From the NCBI RefSeq assembly GCF_002240225.1, contig NZ_CP022584.1:2763501-2827500 (forward strand): a stretch of 64,000 bases of DNA, written 5' to 3'. The stretch comes from Paenibacillus physcomitrellae. GTDB taxonomy: Bacteria; Bacillota; Bacilli; Paenibacillales; Paenibacillaceae. The notes below the pieces were generated by a model. The model ran no database searches. It saw only the letters and a program-made list of their open reading frames with translations, and was not told the origin of the DNA. The position numbers and the translations under genes are program-made. Positions 51,898 through 60,338 of the stretch are shown one piece after another. Within the stretch, counting starts at the first letter, position 1. The number at the start of each line of letters is the position of its first letter.

Positions 51898-53670
51898 GTG
51901 ACGATGAAACCAGACGGCCTGATCCAGGATGCCGAGTGGAACAGGCTGGTGCGATATACCGGCAGTCAATTTGACGAAGTCACGCTGAGCCGGGGCTTTC
52001 TTTATTTCAAACAGGGACGCGTCGAGCAGCTGGAGATGCCGGAGCCGGCGCTTGTTCGGGCAGCGGTTCGGGGCAGCGATCCACAGCCTTATAAGGTTGA
52101 GATCCCTCTTGAGACCTTATCTCTCGCGAGCTGCTCCTGTCCGGTTAATGAGCCCTGCAAGCATATGGCCGCCGCGCTGATGAAGCTGGCCGAGACCCAG
52201 GGGCGCTCCGTGAACAGCCTCGCGAATGCCAAAGCCAAACAAATGCTGGCCTCGGCCAAGCCGGCTGCCAAACCGGCCCCTCCCCTGCTGCGGGACGGGC
52301 TGTTTGCGGAGGGCAGCTATTCAGATGACCCGGCTTCCAGGAGACAGGATCAAGCCGGAAGGAACTACGCCGATCATAGCGATCAGGGCAGCGGTATTGC
52401 CAGATGGCATGCCCTCTTTCAGAGAGTAACGGCTCCGCTTGAGCGGGAAGTCCGAAACTCGGCTTACGCCGATAAAGCGCTGGAGCTGATTCTTCAAGCA
52501 AAGCGGAACCTATCCCCGGCTGCCGAGCAGCTGTACGGGCTGCACGCCCACCTGTTTGTGCAGCAGTCTCTGCTCCAGCCGGTCAGGATCCCCGGGGCTG
52601 CACAGGCCTACAGCTCCCACCTCGGCTATTTCACGCACGTGGCCGTAGGTGAATTAGATAAGGCCGTCCTCCTTTCGCTTGGAGATTCTCCTGCCGGCGT
52701 GCAGGGAGGAGAACGGGAGGAACTGAAAGAACTGAAGCCCCTGCTGATTCAGAGCCTGGAGTGGCTCCGCAGCGAAATGCTGAAGGAGCAGCGGGAACGC
52801 TATTATTTCTCTCATTATTACTATCGTTTCTGGAAGGAATGGCTCCTGCCTGTCTTCCCTGGAACGGAGCTGCTGCGGGAAGAGCTGGCGAAGCTGGACG
52901 CGGAGGAAGCTGCTAGCCCAGCTGGTCTGTCTGATCCGGTTTCAGGAAAAAGCGGTGACGCCGCAGCCCTGCAGCAGGCTCGAGTCATCCAGCCTTATGC
53001 GCTAGACGCCACCCGGGCCTGGCTCCTTGCGCAGCTGGGCGAAGATGAGCCGGCCTGGGAACGGCTGCGTACTGCCGCTTCACTGCCTTCCGGACTTCGT
53101 CCGGAAAATTTGTCGAACCTGCTGGATATTGTACAGCAAACCGGAAGCGGAGCGAGGCTGACCTCCTGGCTGATGCGCCTTGTCCCGCTGCTGAAGAACA
53201 GCAGAACCAACCAGCTTGAATCTTATTTCGCCTATTGGGAGGCGGCTGCTGCGCTTGATCCCTCTGCCGGTACTTTGATGTGGCGGACCCTGGAAGAACT
53301 GCTGCCTGCGGCCCAGCGCTTCTATGAGCGCAAGCTGTTCGAGCACGGCCGCTTTCGGGAATGGATGGATTACCAGCTGTCGGCCGGCGCGGAACCGCTG
53401 GACTTCAAGGTGAAGGATCTGCAAAAGATCGAGAAAGCCGATCCCCGACTTCTGCTCCCCTTTTACCATCAGGCAGTAGAGCGTTATGTTACGCATAAGA
53501 ACCGGGACAGCTATAAGAAAGCAGTGAAGCTGCTCAAACGGCTGGCCAAGCTGTACGCCAAGCTGAAGCAAACGGAGCGCTGGGAGCGGTTTGTCACCGC
53601 TTTCACCGTGCGCTACAGCCGTCTGCGGGCGCTGCAGGAAGAGCTTAGGAAAGGAAAGCTGATTTCATGA
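51898..53670 (+). CDS. SWIM zinc-finger protein, YwqB-like
   Basis: A 590-residue protein. The SWIM motif C-x-C-x(n)-C-x-H is at Cys79, Cys81, Cys87 and His89 (CSCPVNEPCKH). The remaining ~450 residues are helical and probably a protein-interaction scaffold. In many Firmicutes such a protein is encoded next to a SNF2 ATPase (YwqB/YwqA in B. subtilis), and the two are thought to act together on DNA. GTG 51898 has AGGGAG 7 bp upstream (ATG 51904 is the alternative). It overlaps the SNF2 gene by 4 bp (ATGA). Confidence 0.87.
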   Translation: MTMKPDGLIQDAEWNRLVRYTGSQFDEVTLSRGFLYFKQGRVEQLEMPEPALVRAAVRGSDPQPYKVEIPLETLSLASCSCPVNEPCKHMAAALMKLAETQGRSVNSLANAKAKQMLASAKPAAKPAPPLLRDGLFAEGSYSDDPASRRQDQAGRNYADHSDQGSGIARWHALFQRVTAPLEREVRNSAYADKALELILQAKRNLSPAAEQLYGLHAHLFVQQSLLQPVRIPGAAQAYSSHLGYFTHVAVGELDKAVLLSLGDSPAGVQGGEREELKELKPLLIQSLEWLRSEMLKEQRERYYFSHYYYRFWKEWLLPVFPGTELLREELAKLDAEEAASPAGLSDPVSGKSGDAAALQQARVIQPYALDATRAWLLAQLGEDEPAWERLRTAASLPSGLRPENLSNLLDIVQQTGSGARLTSWLMRLVPLLKNSRTNQLESYFAYWEAAAALDPSAGTLMWRTLEELLPAAQRFYERKLFEHGRFREWMDYQLSAGAEPLDFKVKDLQKIEKADPRLLLPFYHQAVERYVTHKNRDSYKKAVKLLKRLAKLYAKLKQTERWERFVTAFTVRYSRLRALQEELRKGKLIS

Positions 53671-56600
53671 GCAAACATTTACAGAGCATACAAGTTCATG
53701 CCCGGCTGACGCCTTACGGTGATGCGCTGTTGTTCGGACAGAAACAAGCCTACGGATACGAGCCCGGACTTTATCTGAAACAGCTGCTGTTCGCCTGGCA
53801 TGAGGAGTCGTTCTACGGAACCGAGCTGGAGATCCAGCAGACGGACGGGGCCGACATTATCGTCCTGCCCGCCGAGCAGGTGATTCCTTACATGGACGAT
53901 GCGGCGGGCATGCTTCAGCATGTCGAATGGATCTGGGATGAAGAATCACGCCCGCTGCACCTCCTTGCCCCCGGCCTGGCAGCCTGCATCAGGCAGCGCA
54001 AATTCCATCCCAGTCTGGAGGCTTTCCGTCAGGGAAAGCTGCAGTGGGTATGGGATGAGGCTTTTGTAAGGGAGCATGCGGCAGAGAGTCAGCCGCCTGA
54101 CGCCAAGACAAGTGAAATCCGCGAGGCGCTGGAGGCCGTGACGGAGGACAGCGAGCTGCGTGAAGGGCTGCGGGCCGCCTTCTCGGCTTCGGTGTTCCAG
54201 CGCTACTACAATACCGAAGAAGAAGCAGCTGATCTGCGCAGCGAATTCCCGCGGCTGTTCGAGCGCGGAGCTGCACGGTTCGCGGGTATGAATGAACAGG
54301 CCTGGCTGGTCGCGATCGGCTGGAAAGCCGATACCGCGCCGTTTAGGCCGGTTCTCCAGCTGCTCGAACCGGAGGAAGCCGAGCCCCACTGGCGGCTCCG
54401 GCTTCAGCTGCAGGATAAACTCGACGCCTCGTCGCTTTATCCTGTGCAGCTTGCAGACAGCGGCGAAGCCGCGGGCAGCTGGCCGGCCGAATGGACGGCC
54501 CAGGTCCGCGAGCGCAGCGCCGGCTGGCTGGACCGGCTGCGCGCGGGCATGCCGCCCGGCCGTCTGACAGACGGCCCGGACGTGCTTGGACGCGCGCTGG
54601 ACAACGACGCTGCCTGGCAGTTCCTGCGCCAGGACAGCGAGCAGCTGCTGCGGGCCGGCTGGCTTGTGCTGCTGCCGGCCTGGTGGGAATCCGCCAGCCG
54701 CCGCAAGCCGCGGCTGCGGGCCAAGGTCCGCGCGGTGTCCGAAGAGGAACAAGCGGCGCGTGGTCCTTCTTACTTCGGCTTCGACTCGCTGGTCGATTTC
54801 GACTGGCGGATTGCGATCGGCGACGCCGATTTGAGCGAAAGCGAATTCCATGAGCTGATCGCCATGAATGAAAGGTTAGTCCAGTTCCGCGGGCAGTGGC
54901 TGGCGCTTGACCCGGCTTTTCTGGCTCAAATCCGCAGGGCAATGGAGAGTATCGACCCGGAGCAGGGCCTGTCCTTCCAGGATGTGCTGCAGCTTCACTT
55001 GCTGGAGCAGCGCAAGCAGGATCGCCTGCAGCCAATCCAAAACAGCAAGGGTGAAGATCAAAGCGGTACGGAAGACGCGCCCGAGGAGGAAGAAGACGAG
55101 GCCCGCGTCCGGATCGAAGTGGAATTAAACGGGCAGCTTGCCCATTTGTTCAGCCAATTGAACCGCAAGGAGGATTGGCCGCTGGAGCCGGTGCCGGACG
55201 CCCTTCAAGCCACGCTTCGCACTTATCAGCATGAGGGGTTTGCCTGGCTTGCTTTCCTGCGCCGCTATGGTCTCGGCGGTATTCTCGCCGATGACATGGG
55301 TCTCGGGAAAACGGTACAGCTGATTGCTTATCTGCTGTTCGTGAAGGAGTGCCGGACGGGCGAAGCTGCGGCGGCAGGCAATTCGTCGGCTGCGCCGGCT
55401 GCCGCGTCAGCATCGGCAGAACGGCAGGCGGTGACCGGAGCTGCAGCCAATGCCACCCGAATCCGCCGTCATACTCCGGCGCTCGTCATCTGCCCGACGT
55501 CCGTGCTCGGCAACTGGCAGAAGGAGCTGCAGCGGTTCGCGCCGTCCCTTTCGGTCAAGCTCCACTACGGCAGCAGCCGGCTGAGCGGCGAAGCCTTTGA
55601 AGCGGACACGCTGCAGGCGGATGTGGTCCTGACCTCCTACGCCACGGCAGCGCTTGATCAGGAGCTGCTGCAGACGGTGACCTGGGAGTCGATCTGTCTG
55701 GACGAAGCACAGAATATCAAGAACGCCCAGACGAAGCAGTCCACTGCCGTCCGCAGCTTCCCGGCCAAACACCGCATTGCTTTGACCGGTACGCCGATCG
55801 AGAACCGTCTGGCCGAGCTGTGGTCGATCTATGATTTTATCGCGCCGGGTTATCTGGGTTCTGCAAGGTCCTTCCAGCACCGGTTCGCTACGCCGATTGA
55901 AAAAGAGCATGACGAACGCCGCACCGCCGATCTCAAAAAGCTGGTTCATCCGTTCCTGCTGCGCCGGAAGAAAAAGGACCCGGCCATTATGCTTGATCTG
56001 CCGGAGAAAAACGAGATGAAAACCTACGTCCATCTGACAGCCGAACAGGGTGCCTTGTACGACCAAGCCGTCAATCAGCTGATGAAGCAGATGGGCAGCC
56101 TTAAAGGCATCCAGCGCAAAGGTGCGATTTTATCTGCCCTGACCCAGCTGAAGCAGCTGTGTGATCATCCGCTGCTGTCCAGCGGCGAACCGTATCCGGG
56201 CATGGCCGGGGAACCGGTTGAGGATGCGGACATCGCTGCGCTGGTCGAGCGCTCCTCCAAGCTGGAGCGGCTGCTCGCGATGGTGAAGGAGCTGCGCGAG
56301 GAAGGCGAGCGCTGTCTGATCTTCACCCAATACATCGGCATGGGTAACATGCTGAAGACCGTACTTGAGCATGAGCTGCAGGAGCCGGTGCTGTATCTGA
56401 ACGGCAGCACCTCTAAAACGGCCCGCGACCGGATGGTCGAGCAGTTCCAGACAGGAACAGCCGCCCCGGCCGCAGAGAAAGCTACAGATGGCGGGATCCG
56501 GGCAGCTGCTACGGATCAAACGGATCAAACGCGAGCCGCTGCGGATGCGACCGAGGCTGCTAAAGCGGCTCCTGCTCCAGCTGAAAACGCGGCTGTGGCT

Positions 56601-56954
56601 GCAGCTGCTGTTTCAGCTGAAAAATCCCCGGCCGTGTTTATCCTATCTCTGAAGGCTGGCGGAGTAGGCTTGAACCTGACGGCAGCCAACCATGTCTTCC
56701 ACTTCGACCGCTGGTGGAACCCGGCGGTCGAGAACCAGGCGACAGACCGGGCTTACCGAATGGGGCAGACCAAAGACGTGCAGGTGCACAAATTTATTTG
56801 TCTGGGCACACTGGAAGAACGGATCGACGAAATGCTGGAGAACAAGCAGCAGCTCAGCGACAATGTGATCTCCAGCACCGAAGGCTGGATCACCGAGCTT
56901 TCCACGGAAGATCTGCGCGATCTGATTACGCTGCGGAGGAATTGGGGCGGTTAA
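53667..56954 (+). CDS. SNF2-family DNA-dependent ATPase, YwqA-like
   Basis: A 1095-residue superfamily 2 translocase. The N-terminal ~500 residues are the SNF2-associated domain of bacterial members. Helicase motifs: DDMGLGKTVQL (I, ~541), ICPTSVLGNW (Ia), DEAQNIKN (II, ~677), LTGTPIENRL (III), LKAGGVGLNLT (V) and NQATDRAYRMGQ (VI, ~1024). Two Ala-rich low-complexity insertions (~565-600 and ~928-986) interrupt the motor, the second just before motif V. It is translationally coupled to the SWIM gene. A role in DNA repair or remodelling is inferred. Confidence 0.9.
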   Translation: MSKHLQSIQVHARLTPYGDALLFGQKQAYGYEPGLYLKQLLFAWHEESFYGTELEIQQTDGADIIVLPAEQVIPYMDDAAGMLQHVEWIWDEESRPLHLLAPGLAACIRQRKFHPSLEAFRQGKLQWVWDEAFVREHAAESQPPDAKTSEIREALEAVTEDSELREGLRAAFSASVFQRYYNTEEEAADLRSEFPRLFERGAARFAGMNEQAWLVAIGWKADTAPFRPVLQLLEPEEAEPHWRLRLQLQDKLDASSLYPVQLADSGEAAGSWPAEWTAQVRERSAGWLDRLRAGMPPGRLTDGPDVLGRALDNDAAWQFLRQDSEQLLRAGWLVLLPAWWESASRRKPRLRAKVRAVSEEEQAARGPSYFGFDSLVDFDWRIAIGDADLSESEFHELIAMNERLVQFRGQWLALDPAFLAQIRRAMESIDPEQGLSFQDVLQLHLLEQRKQDRLQPIQNSKGEDQSGTEDAPEEEEDEARVRIEVELNGQLAHLFSQLNRKEDWPLEPVPDALQATLRTYQHEGFAWLAFLRRYGLGGILADDMGLGKTVQLIAYLLFVKECRTGEAAAAGNSSAAPAAASASAERQAVTGAAANATRIRRHTPALVICPTSVLGNWQKELQRFAPSLSVKLHYGSSRLSGEAFEADTLQADVVLTSYATAALDQELLQTVTWESICLDEAQNIKNAQTKQSTAVRSFPAKHRIALTGTPIENRLAELWSIYDFIAPGYLGSARSFQHRFATPIEKEHDERRTADLKKLVHPFLLRRKKKDPAIMLDLPEKNEMKTYVHLTAEQGALYDQAVNQLMKQMGSLKGIQRKGAILSALTQLKQLCDHPLLSSGEPYPGMAGEPVEDADIAALVERSSKLERLLAMVKELREEGERCLIFTQYIGMGNMLKTVLEHELQEPVLYLNGSTSKTARDRMVEQFQTGTAAPAAEKATDGGIRAAATDQTDQTRAAADATEAAKAAPAPAENAAVAAAAVSAEKSPAVFILSLKAGGVGLNLTAANHVFHFDRWWNPAVENQATDRAYRMGQTKDVQVHKFICLGTLEERIDEMLENKQQLSDNVISSTEGWITELSTEDLRDLITLRRNWGG

Positions 56955-57003
56955 TCGCTTGAGATTTAAATTAAAGTTCAAATTAAATCCGAAGAAACTT
57001 AAT

Positions 57004-57037
57004 AAAAAGACAGTTGTTCAGGCTGGCTGTCTTTTTT
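57004..57037. terminator. Bidirectional terminator between SNF2 and S66 genes
   Basis: AAAAAGACAG (57004-57013) pairs with CTGTCTTTTT (57027-57036), giving U-rich tails on both strands. It separates two convergent genes. Confidence 0.85.
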
Positions 57038-57059
57038 ATTGTTTTAAGAAAGAAACCCC

Positions 57060-58076
57060 TTAGGGTTTAAATAGTTGTTTTACGGAGCCTTTGCCTTCCT
57101 TCACTTCAATTTCAGCATATGCGCCGTTTATGAAGGTCATTTGCGGCGGAACATGACCGCAATCTATGTCGTAGAGAACCGGTACCTGCAACTCCTCATA
57201 CAGTTCATGATAGATATCTTCCACTGTATAATCATCAACAGGTTGGTTTGCACCGCTTCTTCCAAAAAGAAGACCCGAACAGTTGTCAAACCAGCCTGCT
57301 AACTTCATTTGAAGGAGCGATCTACGTAAATCGGCAGTCGATAATTCACAATTCTCCAGATACCACACAATAGGCTCACCATGAAGAGTGTCCTTTTGAA
57401 ATCGCCGAACATCACCGAATGGAGTGCCGATTAAATGGCGTATCACATCGACACATCCCCCAAGCAATCGCCCCTGTATCATAATCTTGGCATTGGGGAC
57501 AGCTTTCCAATAGGTACGTTCGGTTAAATGAAAGACACATGGAGAAGGATCGGAATGTTGCCATTCCTTCTGGAATTTTTCTGATGAATATTGCAGGTTG
57601 GATTCGCCCACTTTCGTGGATAAGACCGATTTCCACATTGCAGTTGTGGGATCTGAGAAATCCCCTCTGAAATCAATAAGATTTGCACCATGGGCCGTTG
57701 CAATGCCTGTTTTTAATGTTACTGCTAACAATAAAACACTTGTGTCTGAATAACCTAAAATCCACTTACTCTTAAATTTATCAAAATCAAGGTATTCGAG
57801 AATCTCAATTAAAAGTTCGCCCCCCCAGGGCGGGATGATCATACCGATCTGGTCATCTCTCATCATCTTATCCAATTCCATAGCACGGACTTTGGCCGGA
57901 GCAGACTTGGCCTTATGTTGTGTCCAAACCGTCTCTCCGCCAACCACTTTAAATCCCTCCATCTCCATACGATTGAAAGAAAGATGGATCAAATCGTGTA
58001 ATTCAGCTTTTACACCTGATGAGGGCGCTGTTACACCAAGGGTTGTCCCTTCGTTTAAAGACGGATATCTAATCAC
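57060..58076 (-). CDS. S66-family peptidase (LD-carboxypeptidase/MccF-like)
   Basis: A 338-residue cytoplasmic Ser peptidase. ILGYSDTSVLL carries the nucleophile Ser, WYLENCE the Glu and YDIDCGHVPPQ the His of the Ser-Glu-His triad. Members either trim tetrapeptides from recycled murein (LdcA) or inactivate microcin C-type aminoacyl nucleotides (MccF). IIPPWGGELLIEILEYLDFD fits both. The gene is clearly more AT-rich than its neighbours, uses many AAA/ATT codons, and has a GTG start with a poor ribosome site. Recent acquisition is likely. No microcin genes are near. Confidence 0.87.
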   Translation of the reverse strand: MIRYPSLNEGTTLGVTAPSSGVKAELHDLIHLSFNRMEMEGFKVVGGETVWTQHKAKSAPAKVRAMELDKMMRDDQIGMIIPPWGGELLIEILEYLDFDKFKSKWILGYSDTSVLLLAVTLKTGIATAHGANLIDFRGDFSDPTTAMWKSVLSTKVGESNLQYSSEKFQKEWQHSDPSPCVFHLTERTYWKAVPNAKIMIQGRLLGGCVDVIRHLIGTPFGDVRRFQKDTLHGEPIVWYLENCELSTADLRRSLLQMKLAGWFDNCSGLLFGRSGANQPVDDYTVEDIYHELYEELQVPVLYDIDCGHVPPQMTFINGAYAEIEVKEGKGSVKQLFKP

Positions 58077-58152
58077 TTGTATTATTAGCCTATATGAACA
58101 TCATACAAGGTTGTCCTTGCAATTGACCATGAGATTGACGCCTTGGATCAAG

Positions 58153-58192
58153 AAAAACAGGCGTCCAAACCGTTATCAGTTTGAACGCCTGT
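58153..58192 (-). terminator. Terminator of the fluC operon
   Basis: On the minus strand, ACAGGCGT plus CAAAC arms pair (58192-58157) and are followed by UUUUU. It also lies behind the promoter region of the S66 gene. Confidence 0.75.
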
Positions 58193-58277
58193 CTTATCAT
58201 CCATCCGTGTATTGCACTCGAATAAGAGAATCCGATCCATAACGCCGGATCGCTGGATCGGCCTCTTTCCCCATCTC

Positions 58278-58640
58278 CTACAATCCTTTCCCCAGCTCAA
58301 ACCCCGCATAAGCCAGTACCAGCCCCAGCACGACGCTGAGAAGCAAATATTGTCCTGCAACACCAAAGCGCTTCTGCTTGCTGAACTGGACCATCTCATA
58401 CTGAAACGTAGAGAACGTAGTGAACGCGCCCATAAATCCCGTGCCGAGCAGCAGGATTGTCTGGACGTTTGCATCCAGCCCGGTCAGCAACCCCAGCAGG
58501 AACGCGCCGAGCAGGTTAACAAACAGCGTGCCGACAGGCATGACGAGGGACGGGAATCTTTTTCCCAGATAAGTTACTGAACCATAGCGGCAGACAGCTC
58601 CGGCAAAACCGCCGATGCCTACCCAAATCCAATCCACCAT
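58278..58640 (-). CDS. crcB: Fluoride channel subunit FluC/CrcB (second gene)
   Basis: A 120-residue, four-helix protein. GGFAGAVCRYG, GTLFVNLLGAFLLG and GFMGAFTTFSTFQYE are the FluC signatures: the Asn lining the pore and the Phe box/TFSTF for fluoride. FluC are dual-topology dimeric F- channels that keep cytosolic fluoride low. I start at ATG 58640 behind GGGGAGGGG, one base after the stop of the first fluC gene. Paired genes suggest a heterodimer. Expression is under the upstream fluoride riboswitch. Confidence 0.92.
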   Translation of the reverse strand: MVDWIWVGIGGFAGAVCRYGSVTYLGKRFPSLVMPVGTLFVNLLGAFLLGLLTGLDANVQTILLLGTGFMGAFTTFSTFQYEMVQFSKQKRFGVAGQYLLLSVVLGLVLAYAGFELGKGL

Positions 58641-58641
58641 C

Positions 58642-59040
58642 CTAGTTCCCCTCCCCTGCTGTTTGGACAGACTTAAGGCTGCCGAGCCGCACGCCCAGCC
58701 AGGCGCAGATATAACCGCCAACCAGACTGATCAGGATGTAAGCCAGAGCCGTACCTGCATGGCCATCCTTCATCAGCATGATTCCTTCTTTGCAGAACGT
58801 GGAAAACGTCGTATATGACCCGATAAACCCGGTCCCGAAGGCGACCCTGAAATGCGGGCTTACTTTCAATCGGGTTGCAGCCGCCGTGTAGAAAAAGGCC
58901 AGCACCAGACAGCCCGTCAGGTTCACGATCAAAGTCCCGAGCGGGAACAGGCTGACTCCCGGCAGGACGATCCACTGCCCCATTTCATACCGCAGCAGCG
59001 CACCCAAAATGCCGCTTAATCCGACCCATAAATAAATCAT
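58642..59040 (-). CDS. crcB: Fluoride channel subunit FluC/CrcB (first gene)
   Basis: A 132-residue, four-helix FluC subunit. GILGALLRYEMG, GTLIVNLTGCLVLAF and GFIGSYTTFSTFCKEG show the conserved Asn and TTFSTF motif. It is the first gene after the fluoride riboswitch, with GAGGAG before the ATG. The two FluC copies differ substantially, which is the usual pattern when subunits of opposite topology are encoded in tandem. Confidence 0.92.
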   Translation of the reverse strand: MIYLWVGLSGILGALLRYEMGQWIVLPGVSLFPLGTLIVNLTGCLVLAFFYTAAATRLKVSPHFRVAFGTGFIGSYTTFSTFCKEGIMLMKDGHAGTALAYILISLVGGYICAWLGVRLGSLKSVQTAGEGN

Positions 59041-59083
59041 CGTCTCTCCTCACCTCATACCTTTCCTGATCTCTATTTTCTCC

Positions 59084-59172
59084 AAAAAAATAGACTCCTA
59101 CCAGCACAAATAAACTGGTAGGAGTCATCAGCCCAAAGGGCGGTTATGGCGAACTCCATCGCCTATTGTGTG
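59084..59172 (-). ncRNA. Fluoride riboswitch (crcB motif)
   Basis: On the minus strand the transcript reads AUAGGCGAUGGAGUUCGCC, then AUAACCGCC...GGGCUGAUGACUCCUACC, the conserved core of the crcB/fluoride aptamer. The 3' strand is shared with a terminator: GACUCCUACCAG pairs with CUGGUAGGAGUC and is followed by seven U (59090-59084). Fluoride binding would favour the aptamer and allow readthrough into the two fluC genes. Confidence 0.95.
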
Positions 59173-59189
59173 GGTAGCAGTCTACCGTT

Positions 59190-59218
59190 ATTTTAGTCGG
59201 ATTAACGGGGCCGGTCAA
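59190..59218 (-). promoter_or_regulatory. Promoter of the fluoride riboswitch transcript
   Basis: On the minus strand, TTGACC (59218-59213), 17 bp, then TAAAAT (59195-59190). The start site should be near 59183, just before the aptamer. Confidence 0.75.
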
Positions 59219-59296
59219 CAGAATTTTGGCTTGTTTTGGCTTTGTTTGGGCTTTGTTTTGGTTCCGTCAAAGGAGATGACGCAGACCCGGAGCCTT

Positions 59297-60139
59297 TTAT
59301 AACCCTCTGCTCATCAGCTTCATAAGCTTCGCTTCCGTGTTGGTATGCTGGGCAGGCGTGTAGACGCTGCACCGAAGATCGTCGTCACCCTGCACCTGCA
59401 GCGAGGTGAGCTGGAACATCATTTTACCGGCCTTTGCATGCCGGAATTCGAGCAGCACATCGGGCGCCGAACTCACCTTGCTTTGTTCCCACAGCCGATT
59501 GAAATCCGGATGCTGCTGCTTCATTTCCTCCAGGAACGGATCATACCAGCGGTCATCGACATACTGGCCGTAATAGGAGCGGAACATGGACAGGTAGTCG
59601 GAGGCGAACTGCTCCCAGTTCACGGCAAGCCGCTGGAATTCGCGGCGGGTGAACAGGAGGCGGATCAAGTTGCGTTCCTCTGGCGGAATTTCGTCGAAAT
59701 TGAGAAAAATATGCGACGCCGCCTCGTTCCAGCCGACAATATGGCAGCGGGGATCGGAGATGATCACCGGGCAGCTTCGCAGCTCGCGGATGATCTTCTG
59801 CAGAGACGGGCTGATCTTCGCCTCCTCCCTAACAGGAAGGCTGCTGCCCTTGCCGGTTTCTATCGCCAGAGAAAATAAATATTTGCGCTCATCTGCGGTC
59901 AGCTTCAATGCATTCGCCACATTGTCCAGCACCGAAGCCGATACCTGGATGTCGCGCCCCTGCTCCAGCCAGGTATACCAGGTAGTGCTGACGCCGGCCA
60001 GATGGGCTACCTCCTCCCGCCGCAGACCCGGGGTTCTGCGGCGGGTACCGGCCGGCAGCCCTACCTCCTCGGGTGAGATTTTGGCTCGCTGGGCCTTCAG
60101 AAAAGCGGATAAAGCCTGTAAACGTACTTGAGTAGACAT
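59297..60139 (-). CDS. XRE regulator with MmyB-like ligand-binding domain
   Basis: A 280-residue transcription factor. Residues ~34-85 are an XRE helix-turn-helix (GLRREEVAHLAGVSTTWYTWLEQGRDIQVS). Residues ~105-270 are the MmyB-like ligand-binding domain (PVIISDPRCHIVGWNEAA, NLIRLLFT, DRWYDPFLEEM), a PAS-like fold that binds fatty-acid-type ligands in characterised members. It is divergent from fabF, so a lipid-linked role is conceivable (inference). GAAGGTGG precedes the ATG. Confidence 0.88.
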   Translation of the reverse strand: MSTQVRLQALSAFLKAQRAKISPEEVGLPAGTRRRTPGLRREEVAHLAGVSTTWYTWLEQGRDIQVSASVLDNVANALKLTADERKYLFSLAIETGKGSSLPVREEAKISPSLQKIIRELRSCPVIISDPRCHIVGWNEAASHIFLNFDEIPPEERNLIRLLFTRREFQRLAVNWEQFASDYLSMFRSYYGQYVDDRWYDPFLEEMKQQHPDFNRLWEQSKVSSAPDVLLEFRHAKAGKMMFQLTSLQVQGDDDLRCSVYTPAQHTNTEAKLMKLMSRGL

Positions 60140-60214
60140 CTTCTTGCCACCTTCAATTTGATGTAATCACCGGACAGAAAGCCAGTCCTTCTATCCTCCG
60201 AATCCAGAAATTAG

Positions 60215-60268
60215 GCTTATTATAGTTATTATGGTGCTTATTATACTAGGATAAACCACAACTTGTAA
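60215..60268 (-). promoter_or_regulatory. Promoter of the XRE/MmyB regulator with 21-bp repeats
   Basis: On the minus strand, TTACAA (60268-60263), 17 bp, then TATAAT (60245-60240). GCTTATTATA occurs at 60215-60224 and 60236-60245, a direct repeat of 21-bp period that overlaps the -10, a possible autoregulatory site. Confidence 0.55.
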
Positions 60269-60295
60269 TAGGATTATTTTAGTGACAAGATAGAT

Positions 60296-60313
60296 TTAGT
60301 ACCTGGTCATATA
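60296..60313 (+). promoter_or_regulatory. FapR-like operator before fabF
   Basis: TTAGTACCTGGTCATATA fits the first half and centre of the FapR site (TTAGTACCTRNTACTAA-like), ending 25 bp before the fabF ATG. FapR represses lipid-synthesis genes in Bacillales and is released by malonyl-CoA. The right half is imperfect. Confidence 0.65.
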
Positions 60314-60338
60314 TTTTTTTGAGGAGTGTGAAAATTCA

